Shown here piece by piece: positions 10,713 to 22,344 of a DNA stretch of 64,000 bases. The notes under the pieces are model-generated. The model worked only from the letters and a program-made list of their open reading frames with translations, searched no databases and was not told the origin of the DNA. Within the stretch, counting starts at the first letter, position 1. Each line of letters begins with the position of its first letter. Origin of the DNA: Ottelia alismoides (taxonomy: Eukaryota > Streptophyta > Magnoliopsida > Alismatales > Hydrocharitaceae); assembly GCA_037367405.1 (NCBI GenBank), contig JAZKJV010005535.1, positions 62,001-126,000 of the forward strand. Reading direction: 5' to 3'. The translations under genes were made by a program, and so were the position numbers.

Positions 10713-12333
10713 TTCATTTTTAAAATCGATATAAAAATGAATACGATACGCACATAAACATTCATTTTAATTTATAATTATGGCTATATGTTATGTAATG
10801 AATCTAATTTTGGGTTAGCAGAAGCTCCCATTTATCAAATATGTTAACTAAGAATAACTATAAAACATACGAGACTACAGTTAATGGTTGTTAGTTCCTT
10901 CCTGCTAATCTTTTGATAGCTCACAAATATGTGTTGGGTTTTCAAAAAATATAAGATAAAAATGAGAGAGTGTCTAGTAGCTAAGAAAAATAAAGTAAAA
11001 CAAGTAAAGTAAAGTTACAAAAATATATTTTCTTTCCTATTAGAGAACATTTCATTATGTATATTTTTTTATGTATTCTATTTTCATCTGGTCATATTCA
11101 TTATAATCCACGTTAGAGATTAGTCGGTGGAATGGATTCATAAGCAAAAGAAAAGAGAGGTTTGAATTGTGCAACCAAATGCATACTTTAAGATTACTTC
11201 ACAAAAACACAAAATCCATAGAAGCCCAAATGGGAAAAAATTAGAACTTAGAACCATACTCTAAGATTCCCCTTGCATACAAATTGAAGATTCACTTGTC
11301 ACTTTTTCTTACTACTTTTAATGGGTGTACTAGACACATGTTTAGAACTAAACCCCTTCTTGAATAAACCTTTTAAAAACTTGTGTTTTTATTAGAAGGA
11401 AGGAGTGCACAACTCAAATACCTGGATTACAAAAATAAATCTAAAAGAACTTTTTCACAAATAAGATGTGCATCCATTTGAGATGAGATAATTTTAGATT
11501 TTTTCCTTGAAATTTTGGAAAAAATATTCAAATAGGGACTTGAAACGATAATGAAGCTTTGAGTAGTAATCGGAGTAAGCTTCAGACATGTATAACTTGA
11601 AAACTAGTCAGAAAATGGAGTGGTTATGAGTGATAAAAAACAAAAAAATATTGGTCTGGATATCCCATAAAATAAACTTTTTAGGAAATATTAGGATTTT
11701 TGAGGTTGTTTTGGATACAAATTCCATTTTTACTCAGGAGACTTGTTTTCTTTTTGAACAACTTCAAAAACCTTATCTTTTGTTTATTTTATTTTGACTA
11801 TACTCCCATATTTTTAAAACTCCTGAAAACATTATAAAATCTTCAAAATCCCAAAAACATCTTAGTTGTATTTTACTATATTTTGATCAACTTCAAAAAA
11901 TAATTGGAATCCTTCTCTCATTCAAGAGAGGGGAGAAGTCTAAATCAATGGACATGGATGAATCATCATTGATGGACGTTGCACATGACACAAGAAATTC
12001 ACTTGACTTCTCTTTGAGAAGTTGCTTAGTATCTGGAGAGGGTGTCATATTCGAGTGACCGAAGTAGCATCTCGATCAGTCTAGTGCACCAACCATGTGC
12101 TATGATAGGAACTCGACAAAGACCTGGAAATGATGGCCAGCCCCATCGAATGAGCGCTTATGTCATATGAGAATGGTTGAATTCATGTGAGATCGATGTG
12201 AGATCGTATATCTTTAGTAGAAATAATAATGAGAAAAGTACATAGAATCCCATCGTAATAAATTATTAATAAATCATTGTATGCAGAGTATATAATGTTC
12301 TATCTAGGGATATTTTTAGTTTCTAGCGATAAC
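10713..12333. other. AT-rich spacer, no gene recognised
   Basis: I see no coding sequence, structured repeat or known element. It ends at the target-site duplication of the LINE. Confidence 0.5.
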
Positions 12334-12348
12334 AAATTACTCCTAAGA
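12334..12348. repeat. LINE target-site duplication, left copy
   Basis: AAATTACTCCTAAGA is repeated exactly at 17301-17315, just after the element's A-rich tail. The first bases are ambiguous because they merge with the tail's A run. Confidence 0.9.
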
Positions 12349-12359
12349 GGAAAAGCCGA

Positions 12360-13840
12360 ATGCCACCCCCCCCCCCCCCTCCGTCACCTCCCCAGCCCCC
12401 ACCTAACCCTAACACTAACCCTCATGAATGTCCACCGCCACCCCAAGATGCACCCTCCTCATCTGACCCCTTCGTCACCATTGCCACCTCCGGTATGCCC
12501 CTACCTTCTTGGCGTGACATCTGCAGCGTCACGCCTACCCCGGCTCCCCCCTCTCGCAGGATGGCGTTCTCGGCTCCCTTCATCGTGGGCGGCGAGGAGG
12601 TCGCGTTTGTTTCTGAGCAAGACGCATCTCAAATTGACAAAATCTGGGAGAACACCCTTGTTTTCTACATCCTAGGGAAAAAGCCCTACAGAAAGCTTCT
12701 GCAGACGTTCATTGAAAAGGCATGGAAACCTGCTGGTGACTTCAGGCTGATCCCTCGCCCAAACGGAATCTTCTACCTTCGTCTTTCTTCTGCGGAGGAA
12801 TGCAATAGAATCCTTGCAGGTGGTCCATGGTTGTTCCAAGGCCGGTACATGGTTATTAGACACTGGGAGTCAAGCTTCTGCTCGGAAAGAGATCTTCTGT
12901 CAGAAATTCCGTTGTGGGTGCGATTCCATGGCCTAAGCCTGGGGCACACTACCTCCATCATCCTCAACAAGCTAGCCAGTATCCTGGGGACTCCACTGTT
13001 CATGGACGCTGCGACTGCGTCTGGTCATTATGAGAGCTATGCTAGGTGTTGTATTTCCATCCATGCCTCCAAGTCTATTCCTAAGGCCATTCCGCTACTC
13101 TTCTTCTCCGGCCAACGGCAGATGATTGGCGTTGAGCTTAAATGGTCCCCTCCCCGTTGCACTGAATGCGTATCTTTCGGCCACTACACTAATGTTTGCC
13201 CGTTGAACCTTAATGCTCGGAGCGAGGAGGATAAACATTTGCAGAGCAGCCATCCAAATGTGGCCTGAGATGCTTCCCTGCTTCGCGGTGGCCCCTCGCT
13301 GGGGGATGAGCATGTCCTGCAGGGGGACAAGGAGGCCCGACCTCTACCCTACACAAATGATGTTCCCCTCGGGTTCCAGTAAATAAGGCGTCATGCCCTC
13401 TTGCTGATACGAGCTCGGTCCCCCCTTCTCGTGACCCAGTTATAATAGACACTCTGCAACATGACTCTAGCCCGAGGAGAGATGCCCCGCTGGTTGAGGA
13501 TGGATTGCAGCATAATCCTCAAAAACGCATGCCATCTCATGGTAAAAAAACCCCTCGCAACTTCATTAGGGGTTCTAGAGGCATGATGCAACTTCAGATG
13601 GGGTCCAATAGGAAGTTGCTTGCTCGCAACCCAAGTTACAAAGGAGCTCCTGCCTTTGATCTCAACAGAACTTCCACCAAGGTCTCTGATGGTAACATTG
13701 AGGCTCCTGAAGGTAATTGTGAAATCCCAGTTGTTATCTCCATGGAAAATTCTTCCTGGAATTTGGTTAACCATTCAAGGAAGAAGTCTGCAAGGGCTAC
13801 TCCACGGAATAATGGGTCTTCTGGACCCCCTCCATCTTAA
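12360..13840 (+). pseudogene. LINE ORF1 (nucleic-acid-binding protein), broken
   Basis: The first 302 codons are open. They begin with a Pro-rich leader fed by a run of C bases (residues 2-30). A DUF4283-like region follows at about residues 105-215 (LLQTFIEKAWK, GIFYLRLSS, GGPWLFQGRYMVI, PLWVRFHGL), then a CCHC zinc knuckle at residues 267-280 (C-x2-C-x4-H-x4-C). A TGA at 13266 interrupts the frame. It continues in frame for about 40 more codons, then shifts near 13,380 into the frame that runs to the TAA at 13838. That C-terminus is Lys/Arg-rich. In this family ORF1 coats the RNA to form the ribonucleoprotein. A start upstream of 12360 is not available inside the element. Confidence 0.85.
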
Positions 13841-13848
13841 AAGTTTTA

Positions 13849-16800
13849 ATGTCTATTATTGCTTGCAACATCAGGGGGCTTAACAAGCCCCGGAAGCTAA
13901 GAGCACTTCTTCGTGAATTTCATTCCAAAAATGCTGAAATCATCAGCCTGATTGAAACAAATATTAGACCTCAAAATCGTGAGAAGTTTGCAAGTCGGCT
14001 ACCGGTTGGTTGATCTATGCTTCATAACAACACTGACGTAGGAAGGATTTACTTCCTATGGAAAATTGATTGCTGGGTCTGCTCTTCTTTGGCCTTTAAC
14101 ACTCAAGCTATTACTATGGAGTGTTCCAACCACGGAGGTTTAACCCTCCACATATCTATCATCTATGGTGAAAACTGCGCTAATACGCGTCGGGATCTAT
14201 GGGAGCATTTGAGAAGTAACTGCAACAATCATTCGATACCCTGGCTAGTGTTAGGAGATTTCAACGTGGTCCGATATGCCTCAGAAAAAATGGGTGGTTG
14301 TCTTCCTGCTGCTAAACCTATGGAAGATTTCAACCACTGTATTGACTCTTGTAGCCTTCTTGAACTGGAGTCTTCTGATAATGATTGGTCCTGGTCAAAC
14401 TCCTCTATTGGTTCTTCCAGGATTGTGGCGAGGCTAGATCGTGCGCTGGGGAATGGGGCCTGGTTGTCTTCCTTCCCTGGTGCGAAGCTTGTTTATTCTC
14501 CAATCCAATCGAGCGACCACCTCCTCCTCAGTGTTGGGTTGTCTCGGTGTGTAAGTCGCCCTAAACCATTCAGATTCTTTGACTATTGGGCTTCACAGCC
14601 TGGCTATCAGGGTGCTATTGACAGAGGGTGGAGTGTAGCGGTCAAAGGGAACCTGTTGTTCTGCCTGGCCCGTAAATTGAAGAATGTCAAGGACTCCCTT
14701 AAGGATTGGGCTAGAAAGCTAGCCAATGTGTTTGATGACGTGAAAGCTGCGGAACATTTTTTGCATTGCATCAATGACGCTTTAGCCATTGAACCACTCG
14801 ATCCCTGCCTTGCGCACTTGGAATCCGGTGTCAAGCGTCATCTTGATGACTTGGAATCGGACCTTGAATGGGCATGGAAACAGAAGAGCCGCATTAACTG
14901 GCTAAAGATGGGAGACCATAACACAAGGTTCTTCCATTTGGAGGCTAAAATGCGTAATTCCAAAAATCATATATGCTCCCTTATTAATGCTCAAGGCAAG
15001 ACTATTGACAGGCCGCAAGAGGTCTCCGAAACGGCGTTGAACCATTACAGCGACCTTCTTGGTCCTGAGACCCCACGGCCCACCTTGGCTGCTCCTCCGC
15101 ACCCGAAGCGGGTGGTCACACCTGTAGCGAGCTCCTGGTTAGTTAGACCTTTCTCTCAGGACGAGATCTGGAGCGCGCTGTGGGGGCTCCCTTCCTCTAA
15201 GGCGCCTGGCCCCGATGGATTCAATGCAGGTTTTTTCAAGCGTCATTGGACTATGGTCAAAGAGGCAATATGCTCGGCGGTCAACTTCCTCTACTGTGGA
15301 GGTAATATGGTCAGGCAAGTGAATCATACTTTTCTAACTCTCGTCCCTAAAGTTAGATCGCCTACTACTATGGGGGACTTCCGCCCTATCTCATGCTGCA
15401 ATGTAATCTACAAAATTTTTGCCAAGTTGCTGGCCACCAGGCTAGGGGTGGTTCTCCCTCACCTGATCTCCCAGAATCAAACTGCGTTTATCAAGGGCAG
15501 ATCAATCGGAGACAACTCTAGGCTTGCGCAAGAGATCCTAAAGGATTTTGAACGTTGTGGGAGCTCAAACAAGGCATGCCTCAAGATAGACCTATCCAAG
15601 GCCTTCGACTCGGTGGAGCATTCCTTCCCGCTTAATGTGTTGCGGGCTATGGGTTTCTGTGAAAAGTGGATTTCATGGATTGAAACTTGCATAACCACCA
15701 CCTCTTTCTCTATCTTGGTGAATGGATCCCCTCACGGGCTCTTCAAAGGATCCAGGGGGTTGAGGCAGGGTGACCCCCTGAGCCCCCTTCTCTTTACAGT
15801 GGCTATGGAGTCTCTCTCGTGCATGGTTGATAAGGCCATTGTGGGCGGGTTGCTAAAGCCATTGGGGAGAGGGTGCACAGTTGCACCGTCTCATCTGATA
15901 TACGCTGATGACCTTATGTTCTTCTGCAAGGGGAACTTACGCTCCCTCCTGGCCCTTAAAGACATTCTCAGCTCATTTCACGCTACCTCCGGCTTGTCTC
16001 TCAATGCGAAGAAGAGTAGGATCTTTTGCCCTAAGTGCTCCCCATACGACTTCTCTGTCACCCTCAGGCTTGGCATTCTTCGGCAGGCACTCCCAACTAC
16101 CTATCTTGGTCTGCCACGTGGTTCTGGTTCTAGATCATATAACGGTTGTATTGCTTTGGTGGATAAGGTGAGGGCTTTGCTTGCAGGCTGGAAGGCAAAG
16201 TCCCTCTCGCTAGTCGGCCGCATACAATTGATTAACTCGGTGATTAGAGGTGTTGTTCTATACTGGACTGCAGGTTCTTTTATCCCCTCGAAAGTGGCTC
16301 GGAAAATTGATGGCTTATGTGCTGACTTTGTGTGGAGCTTCGGTAGACATGATGTTGCTTGGGATAAGGTTTGCCTCCCAAAATTGGAGGGTGGCCTTGG
16401 TATTAAATCAATCATTTCTTTGCGGGATGCTATGGTTGCTACTTGGGCATGGACGTTAATTTCCTCTGATACCTCCATATGGGCCTTTTATATGAGAAGA
16501 AAACTACTCCATGCTAAATCCTTTTGGGAGATACAACCTGCCAGAGGTGACTCTAAAATTTGGAGGGTCATTTTGTTGGCTAGAGGATCTATTCGGCATG
16601 CGATAAGTGGTGACGCCCCTCCTTACAAGTGGGTTTATTCCCCTAAGGGCTTCTCCTTCTCAAACGTCTTTGAGCTCCTCCGGCCACGCGGTCTTTGCCC
16701 CCTCTAGGCTGCTACTGTTTGGGCTAAAGGATCAACGCCAAAGTTCTCTTGCGCCCTCTATCGAGCTATTCTTAATCGGTTGCCCACCACTGATCGTCTT

Positions 16801-17100
16801 GCCTCTTGGGGAGTTTGTGTGCATTCGGTCTGCTACATGTGCTCCGCTGCTCCGGAATCTCACGCTCACTTATTTTTTGAATGTCCATATGCTTGGAAGC
16901 TCTGGGGTGAGGCCTGTGCTGCTCTTGGGCTTCCACAGCCTTCCCCCATGCCCCTTGAGGACACGGTTTGCTGGATTTCTTCTTAGCCTGACCCTTATGC
17001 TAAAAACTACCTGAGCAATCTCATTGGCCTGGTGGTTTGGTGTATCTGGAAGGAAAGAAACTTTAGATGGACAACTGCTGGCGCCAATAGCGAGGGCCAT
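13849..17100 (+). pseudogene. LINE ORF2 endonuclease-reverse transcriptase, broken by stops
   Basis: The frame from ATG 13849 holds an AP-like endonuclease (CNIRGLN, SLIETNIR, GDFNVV, SSDHLLL). RT motifs follow (KAPGPDGF, FRPISCCNVIYK, AFIKGRSI, KIDLSKAFD, RGLRQGDPLSPLLF, the YADD catalytic box at residues 685-688, TYLGLPRG). The tail at about 16,710-16,920 has NRLPTTDRLASWG, CYMCSAAPESHAHLFFECP and LW, as in zf-RVT. In-frame stops are TGA 14011, TAG 16705 and TAG 16984; the frame also decays after about 17,090. The stretch from 14017 to 16707 is open for 896 codons. The protein would nick target DNA and copy the LINE RNA. The visible stops fit single changes of TGG (Trp). Confidence 0.9.
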
Positions 17101-17300
17101 ATCCTCCAATAAATTTCTGGAACTGCTGCACTACTATAGAACAACGAAGGGGTATGAGAGTTTTTGTCTCCTCTGGGCTCCTTATAATTTTCTGATTTTA
17201 TTTGTAACTGGCTTGTTATAGTCTTCTCCTCTTTTGACCAACTTGGTCTTTGTATACCAATTTTTGTCTAGCAATACAAAATTTACTTACTTATCAAAAA

Positions 17301-17315
17301 AAATTACTCCTAAGA
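17301..17315. repeat. LINE target-site duplication, right copy
   Basis: This is an exact copy of 12334-12348, adjoining the A-rich 3' tail. Confidence 0.9.
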
Positions 17316-18783
17316 TATTGTACACAAGAAATCACTAATTAATTTCTGCATGTCTGTAATCATGATGAATTTTAATGGGACTCGTGCTAAAAAGTTCATG
17401 AATAGCATTATCGATAATTTTGGATATGTGATATCACATATCCAAAATTGAAATTTAGTTCGATGTTCAGTAATTTAATATTTGTTTTTCAAGCTCGTGA
17501 ATAAGGTTCCATTCAAAAATTAATATCTAATCTGCACATACGCTAAAAATCTTACAGTATCTCAGATTAAAGTATATTAAAAGAGATTTCAAACCAGAAA
17601 ATCATTAAAAATGGCTATTTGATTTGTAAAATATTCGAAGTTCATTACACCACATAAAATGCAAATTTTTAATATAGAAATACATCTAAAACTATGCATG
17701 GGGTATTATCTACAATTAATGAAAGTTGGTGGGGTCCTCATGGAATAACCAAAATACGGTGCCTTGTGATTAATATGGATTCCAAGGGTATGTCTACAAT
17801 ATGGCCATTACGTAACCCTGAGTCATGTGGGCCTCTTTCTCATCCAATGGTTGGCGAGCTTGGATGAGTGAAGAAGCACAAAATCATCGAATTTTTGTAA
17901 CATGAGATCCAAGGTACCTTCAAAATCATATAATAATATTAAATTGAGGGATGGAGTATATTCTTATTTTACTCGACAAGAAACCAAGGTTGAACTTGTT
18001 GGACGTGTGATCTAATGGAGGGCCATTTTACAATAAATATATTGTAGATCACTCCTAAATTTGAAATTAAAAATAACCAATTTTCATAATATACCCTTTA
18101 GTACAATTAAGGTTATGTACCTTGATCATCTTGGTATCTTATAACCGTTGATCCAATGGTTGTATCATAGAGGCTGGTGTTGGGTTGAATATGAAAAGGA
18201 TTAGATTGAGGATTCAATCGTGATGTCAAGTGATTATCAAGAAAAGACCCCTAACCTTAGAAGAAGATGAGAATCCTTACTCCAAAGGCTGACATCCTAT
18301 TGACCTCTTGATGCAAGTCCTCTGCATAGGGGTATAGAATCAGAGGTGTCGAATGAGTTAAGTCAAAGTGTTGACTTAACGAGATCTAGATAACTAAGAC
18401 CTATATCATATACTGCTACGTATAGGCACACATTCTTTGATCGAAGACAGATGTGTTACTATATCATGAAGTATGTACACTTCCCAAAACATTAGGTTGA
18501 TGACTTAGTCAAGTTCTATACACCGCGCATGGTGGTGTGCATACAAGGGCATATGAGTAATACGATCTCTCAAATGAATCATACAAGTGCATACAAGTTC
18601 ACTCAGGAGATAATGAAACAAACTAAATTCCATCGATGTCTGTCCTTCTTTAGAAGCAGGGCAAGATTTGTAGGTATGATGTATTCTTTTGCAAAGCATA
18701 TGATCGATACATACTCCCAACGATCAAATGTAAAACTTAACGATAAAATCCTTATTTAAGGCATCAAATGGAAAAACATCTAC
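17316..18783. other. Spacer between LINE and element A
   Basis: No recognisable gene. It contains a perfect palindrome at 17416-17449 and a 9-bp-arm inverted repeat GTTAAGTCA/TGACTTAAC at about 18,358-18,382. The sequence resumes after element A at 53,781. Confidence 0.5.
17416..17449. repeat. Perfect 34-bp palindrome
   Basis: The left arm AATTTTGGATATGTGAT is followed immediately by its exact reverse complement ATCACATATCCAAAATT, with no spacer. The pairing stops cleanly at both ends. Confidence 0.95.
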
Positions 18784-18788
18784 ATAAG
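18784..18788. repeat. Element A target-site duplication, left copy
   Basis: ATAAG lies directly before the LTR start TGATGAATC and is repeated at 53776-53780 directly after the LTR end GTCATCA. Confidence 0.85.
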
Positions 18789-19930
18789 TGATGAATCTCC
18801 ATTACATCACCTTTATTATATTATTTTGACCTTAAAAACCTAGTAAATGTATGTAAATACCCTTAATTTGCATAAACATGCATGCTTTGTTGTACAAATT
18901 GTGTATAAAATATTGTTTTTAATGTCAAAATTATAGAATAAATAAAAGAAAAGAAAAGAAAAAGAATAAAATATCAAAGATATTTTATGACCCTAAATCC
19001 CAAGATCTGAGCATCTTGATGACTAGGTCGACAAGGAATAAAGTAAGGAAAGATAAGGGCCAAATACAATAAAAATTCCCATTTATTTATTCATTTTTTG
19101 ACCTATTTTTATTTCTACTTTTATATCTCAAATAATGAAACTTTGAACATAAAAGTTGTAGTTAATAATATATAAAAATACAAAATTGAGTTTACATAAA
19201 AATAATATACTTAATAAAAGTTATGGTCTAAATAAATTTCCAAAATCCCAATTTCCTAGACCCATATCTCTCGAATAAGAACTCGAAATATATCAAAATC
19301 ACTTTAATTATATATAACATTTAATAAGCTATTTAATAAAGGGTTTCATATTTTTTTGGAGTTAAGGTGTGAAAGTTAGGTTTTGGAACCATATTGTATC
19401 GTATACCCGATTAAAATATTCATTTTATTTATTCTCTATTATTTTTATAATTTGATATATTTATAATTTTATAAATATTATTTATAATATATGTATATAT
19501 TAAAACCAGAATAAAAATATAAAGAAAAGACTAAAATAAAATATGTATATAAAATATATAGATGAAATACCTATAATTAAACCTATATAAATAATACACC
19601 TTTTATTTAAGTGTATATAATATATCAAAAAAATATAATAAAAATATATTTAAGGATCTAAAAATAAATTATAATTTTATAAAATAATAAAATAAAATAA
19701 AATAATAAAATCAAAAATACAAAATAAAATAAGATACTCCAAAACATAGATAAATATACCTATAATTAAGCCCTAAAAAGTGAATGTAATTATATACCTC
19801 TAAAAAAGAAATAAAAATCATAATAAAATAATTTAGAAAATAATAAACATTTTTTTATTTTATAACTTAAAATTAATAAAATCATTTATTATTTAATATC
19901 GATTTTACAAATAATTTCAGGAGGGTTTTT

Positions 19931-19958
19931 CCTGGTTGGTCCACGTGGACCAACCAGG
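19931..19958. promoter_or_regulatory. 28-bp palindrome centred on a G-box (CACGTG)
   Basis: CCTGGTTGGTCCAC is followed by its exact reverse complement GTGGACCAACCAGG. The core CCACGTGG is a G-box of the kind bound by plant bZIP and bHLH factors. The 3' LTR copy at about 51,221-51,247 has decayed by two changes but keeps CACGTG. The regulatory role is inferred. Confidence 0.55.
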
Positions 19959-19965
19959 TTGCTCG

Positions 19966-19989
19966 GATAATTGACTCCGATCAACTATC
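19966..19989. promoter_or_regulatory. Inverted W-box pair in element A 5' LTR
   Basis: GATAATTGAC, a 4-base centre, then ATCAACTATC form a nearly perfect inverted pair around TTGAC cores. The 3' LTR copy at 51246-51269 is perfect in both arms (GATAGTTGAC/GTCAACTATC). TTGAC is the core of the WRKY-binding W-box. Function is inferred. Confidence 0.45.
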
Positions 19990-21358
19990 TGACCCTAGTT
20001 CCTGTAGCTCTGACACCTAGCCGCTGACCTCTATTCTCGATTTTCCCCCTCAATACATCAATCGATGGGATGTTGACCGTTCATGAATTATGTTCCTTGT
20101 ACCACTGATGAATCCCGTATTCATCATGTTAGAATTCAATTATTAATCTCCTTGTTTAAATAATTCAATAAAAATCATTGATAACTCCTTATTTTTATCT
20201 TGAATTATATTATACAGAAACTATGTATAATTAATCTTTATTTATTGTATTTAGTTACTATTATTTTCCTTGTTTTTGATTCTCATTAAAAACCCATAAA
20301 AATTAAATTAATAATTGTATATAATTACCCTAACCTTTAAAAGAAATAAAAAATACAAATAAAATCTCAAAGATTAAAGGTGGTATTTTTAACCCATTAA
20401 AAATACCCTCAAAAATATACTTTTGTACAAATGACCTCTTTTGGCATTTTGTCCAACATCAAACTTGTAGATCTCATTGAGATCTACAACTTTCATGTTT
20501 TGACTTTTTCCTAATTTTGCCTCTAACTATTTCTTTCAGATTTATCTTTGTTTTTATTTTTCGAATTTTCTAATTAGGCCATGTGGCACCCTCAGGGCCG
20601 CCCACGTGGCATGCTTTCTCTTCCGTCACCCGGCTCTACTCCTGACCATTGGATCTATCTCCCCCCGCCTCCATCTCCCCCACTCATCACGCCTCTTCTC
20701 TCCACCGTTCGATCAAGACCCCCTGATCTGATCTATACCACTCATATCTGCCTACCCCTCGGTCGCATGATCAAACTATCATACTATGATCCTTATCCCA
20801 CCACGTTACCTCTCCATTCCTAACCATCAGATCAGGCATCTCCTTTCATCCCAGCCGCTCGCCTCCGCCCACTTCTTAGCCACACGATTAAATCCTAGGG
20901 ATCCGATCACCGCCAACTCCCGCTCTCCTCACAACCATCGATCTCCCTCCTAATCTAAGGCTCTCACCTCGCTACGTCGCCCATCCTTTCCCACCCATTC
21001 GATCCTGCTCCTAACCTTATCCCTGTCGTTCATCTCCGCCTAAATCATAGTCACTTGATCCGCTCCATCAATCTAATCTCCTCTCGTCGCCCACGCCTCC
21101 ATCCGATGGCTCCTTCTCGTCGTCCTCCTCCAGTTGTCTCTCGCTCCAGACGTTACCCTCGCGGCCAAGCCACCCCCTTCTTATTTTGGAGCTCGCATCA
21201 GCCATGCTCCTCCTCTCATAACGCCACCACCATGTCGTCTGATCCTCCGTCATCCTCACGCGACCACCATTATCCCACCTCCATTACTCCTCTGCCATCA
21301 AAACCTCTATTAACCCCCCACCCCTCCCTCACCACCATGTAGCGACCGGAGTCCATCC

Positions 21359-21368
21359 CTATAAAACC
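21359..21368 (+). promoter_or_regulatory. Putative TATA box of LTR B
   Basis: CTATAAAACC lies in an otherwise C/T-rich, GC-rich stretch about 1.25 kb into the LTR. The context is typical of a plant core promoter; activity is not shown by sequence alone. Confidence 0.45.
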
Positions 21369-22344
21369 CCTCGCTCCGCCACTATTCGCACCCATCCACC
21401 AATCAGAGCCTAAGCCCTATCCCTCCTCCGCCTCCCTATGACAAACAGAGGTTGGAGGAGGGCCATAATGGTGCCTCCGTGCTCCGGTGTTGACCCACAG
21501 TGCTCCACCGTATCACGGCACCTTCGGTGACTGCACGAGCTCCGAGGCTCGGCTGACCTCGCTTGCGACGACTCGAGGTCCTTTGGACCTCAGCCCAAGC
21601 CTCCTCGACCGCTATCTTCTCCTCCCAACTTCCAGGTTCCTCCGCCCCCTAGTTTTTCCTCAATTTTCTCCTTATTTTCCACCGCCCACAACTGGTATCG
21701 CCATCGCCCGACTATCCATCTAGCTCCACCCTACTACCAGCATGTTCGCCGACCACCCCGCTCGTCCCTTCCCTTCCCCAGAAGCATTTCCACTCAGACC
21801 CACCTCCTTCTTCACCTTGCTATAGAAGGAGCTTGAGTCCCCCGCTCCTCCACCTCTACGATACTTCACTCGCCTCACAAGACTCATGCACATCGTGCCA
21901 ATTCTTCGGCTGCCATCTAACCCTTGCAGGATCTCAATGGTCGGAGCTCAATCCGCCTCGCCGATCTCGAGCTCTGCCACCGATGAAGCCTCGTCAACCT
22001 GCTGATCCAATCACTCTTGGATACTCGTCGCACTTCCAACCTCTTCTCCATGAGCTCAGTAAGCTTCGTCGACCCTCCGACGAGCGACTGGAGCAGGGAG
22101 GAGTCACACGGAGGTCATCGGAGCGCATCCTCCTCCGGTGGCCTACGGTGGAAGATGAAGACGGTTACCGTCCATCCTCACGATCGGACGATCATGATGA
22201 TGCCATGTTGGTCGCACGAGCCTCATGCCAAACCTATAGGCTCGGGCGACCCGAACCAAACTCTATAGCACCACGATCCAACTACGTGGCCCGAAGCTGC
22301 TACGCCTCCCGAACCTAGCCCTTGCACGTGTCTAGCACGTGTGG

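Larger units (their letters stand above)
12349..17300 (+). mobile_element. L1-type LINE (non-LTR retrotransposon)
   Basis: The element is about 4.95 kb with exact 15-bp flanking duplications and a short A-rich tail (TTATCAAAAAAA). The order is ORF1 (DUF4283-like region, zinc knuckle, basic C-terminus), an 8-base gap, then ORF2 (AP-type endonuclease, reverse transcriptase, zf-RVT-like Cys/His tail). This is the usual plant L1 layout. The 5' UTR is only about 11 bp, so the copy is probably slightly 5'-truncated. Both ORFs carry a few point lesions, so it cannot move by itself, although the long frames show it is not ancient. Confidence 0.93.
18789..20105 (+). repeat. Element A 5' LTR, first part
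   Basis: This starts TGATGAATCTCC and matches 50,092-51,390 of the 3' LTR. It stops at ACCAC (20101-20105), where solo LTR B is inserted. The LTR continues from 43,798. The middle is very AT-rich; the last 200 bases hold a G-box palindrome and an inverted W-box pair. Confidence 0.9.

Noticed and set aside
12673..13774. Minus-strand open frames across LINE ORF1
   Set aside because: They lie opposite a well-supported sense frame with DUF4283 and zinc-knuckle motifs.
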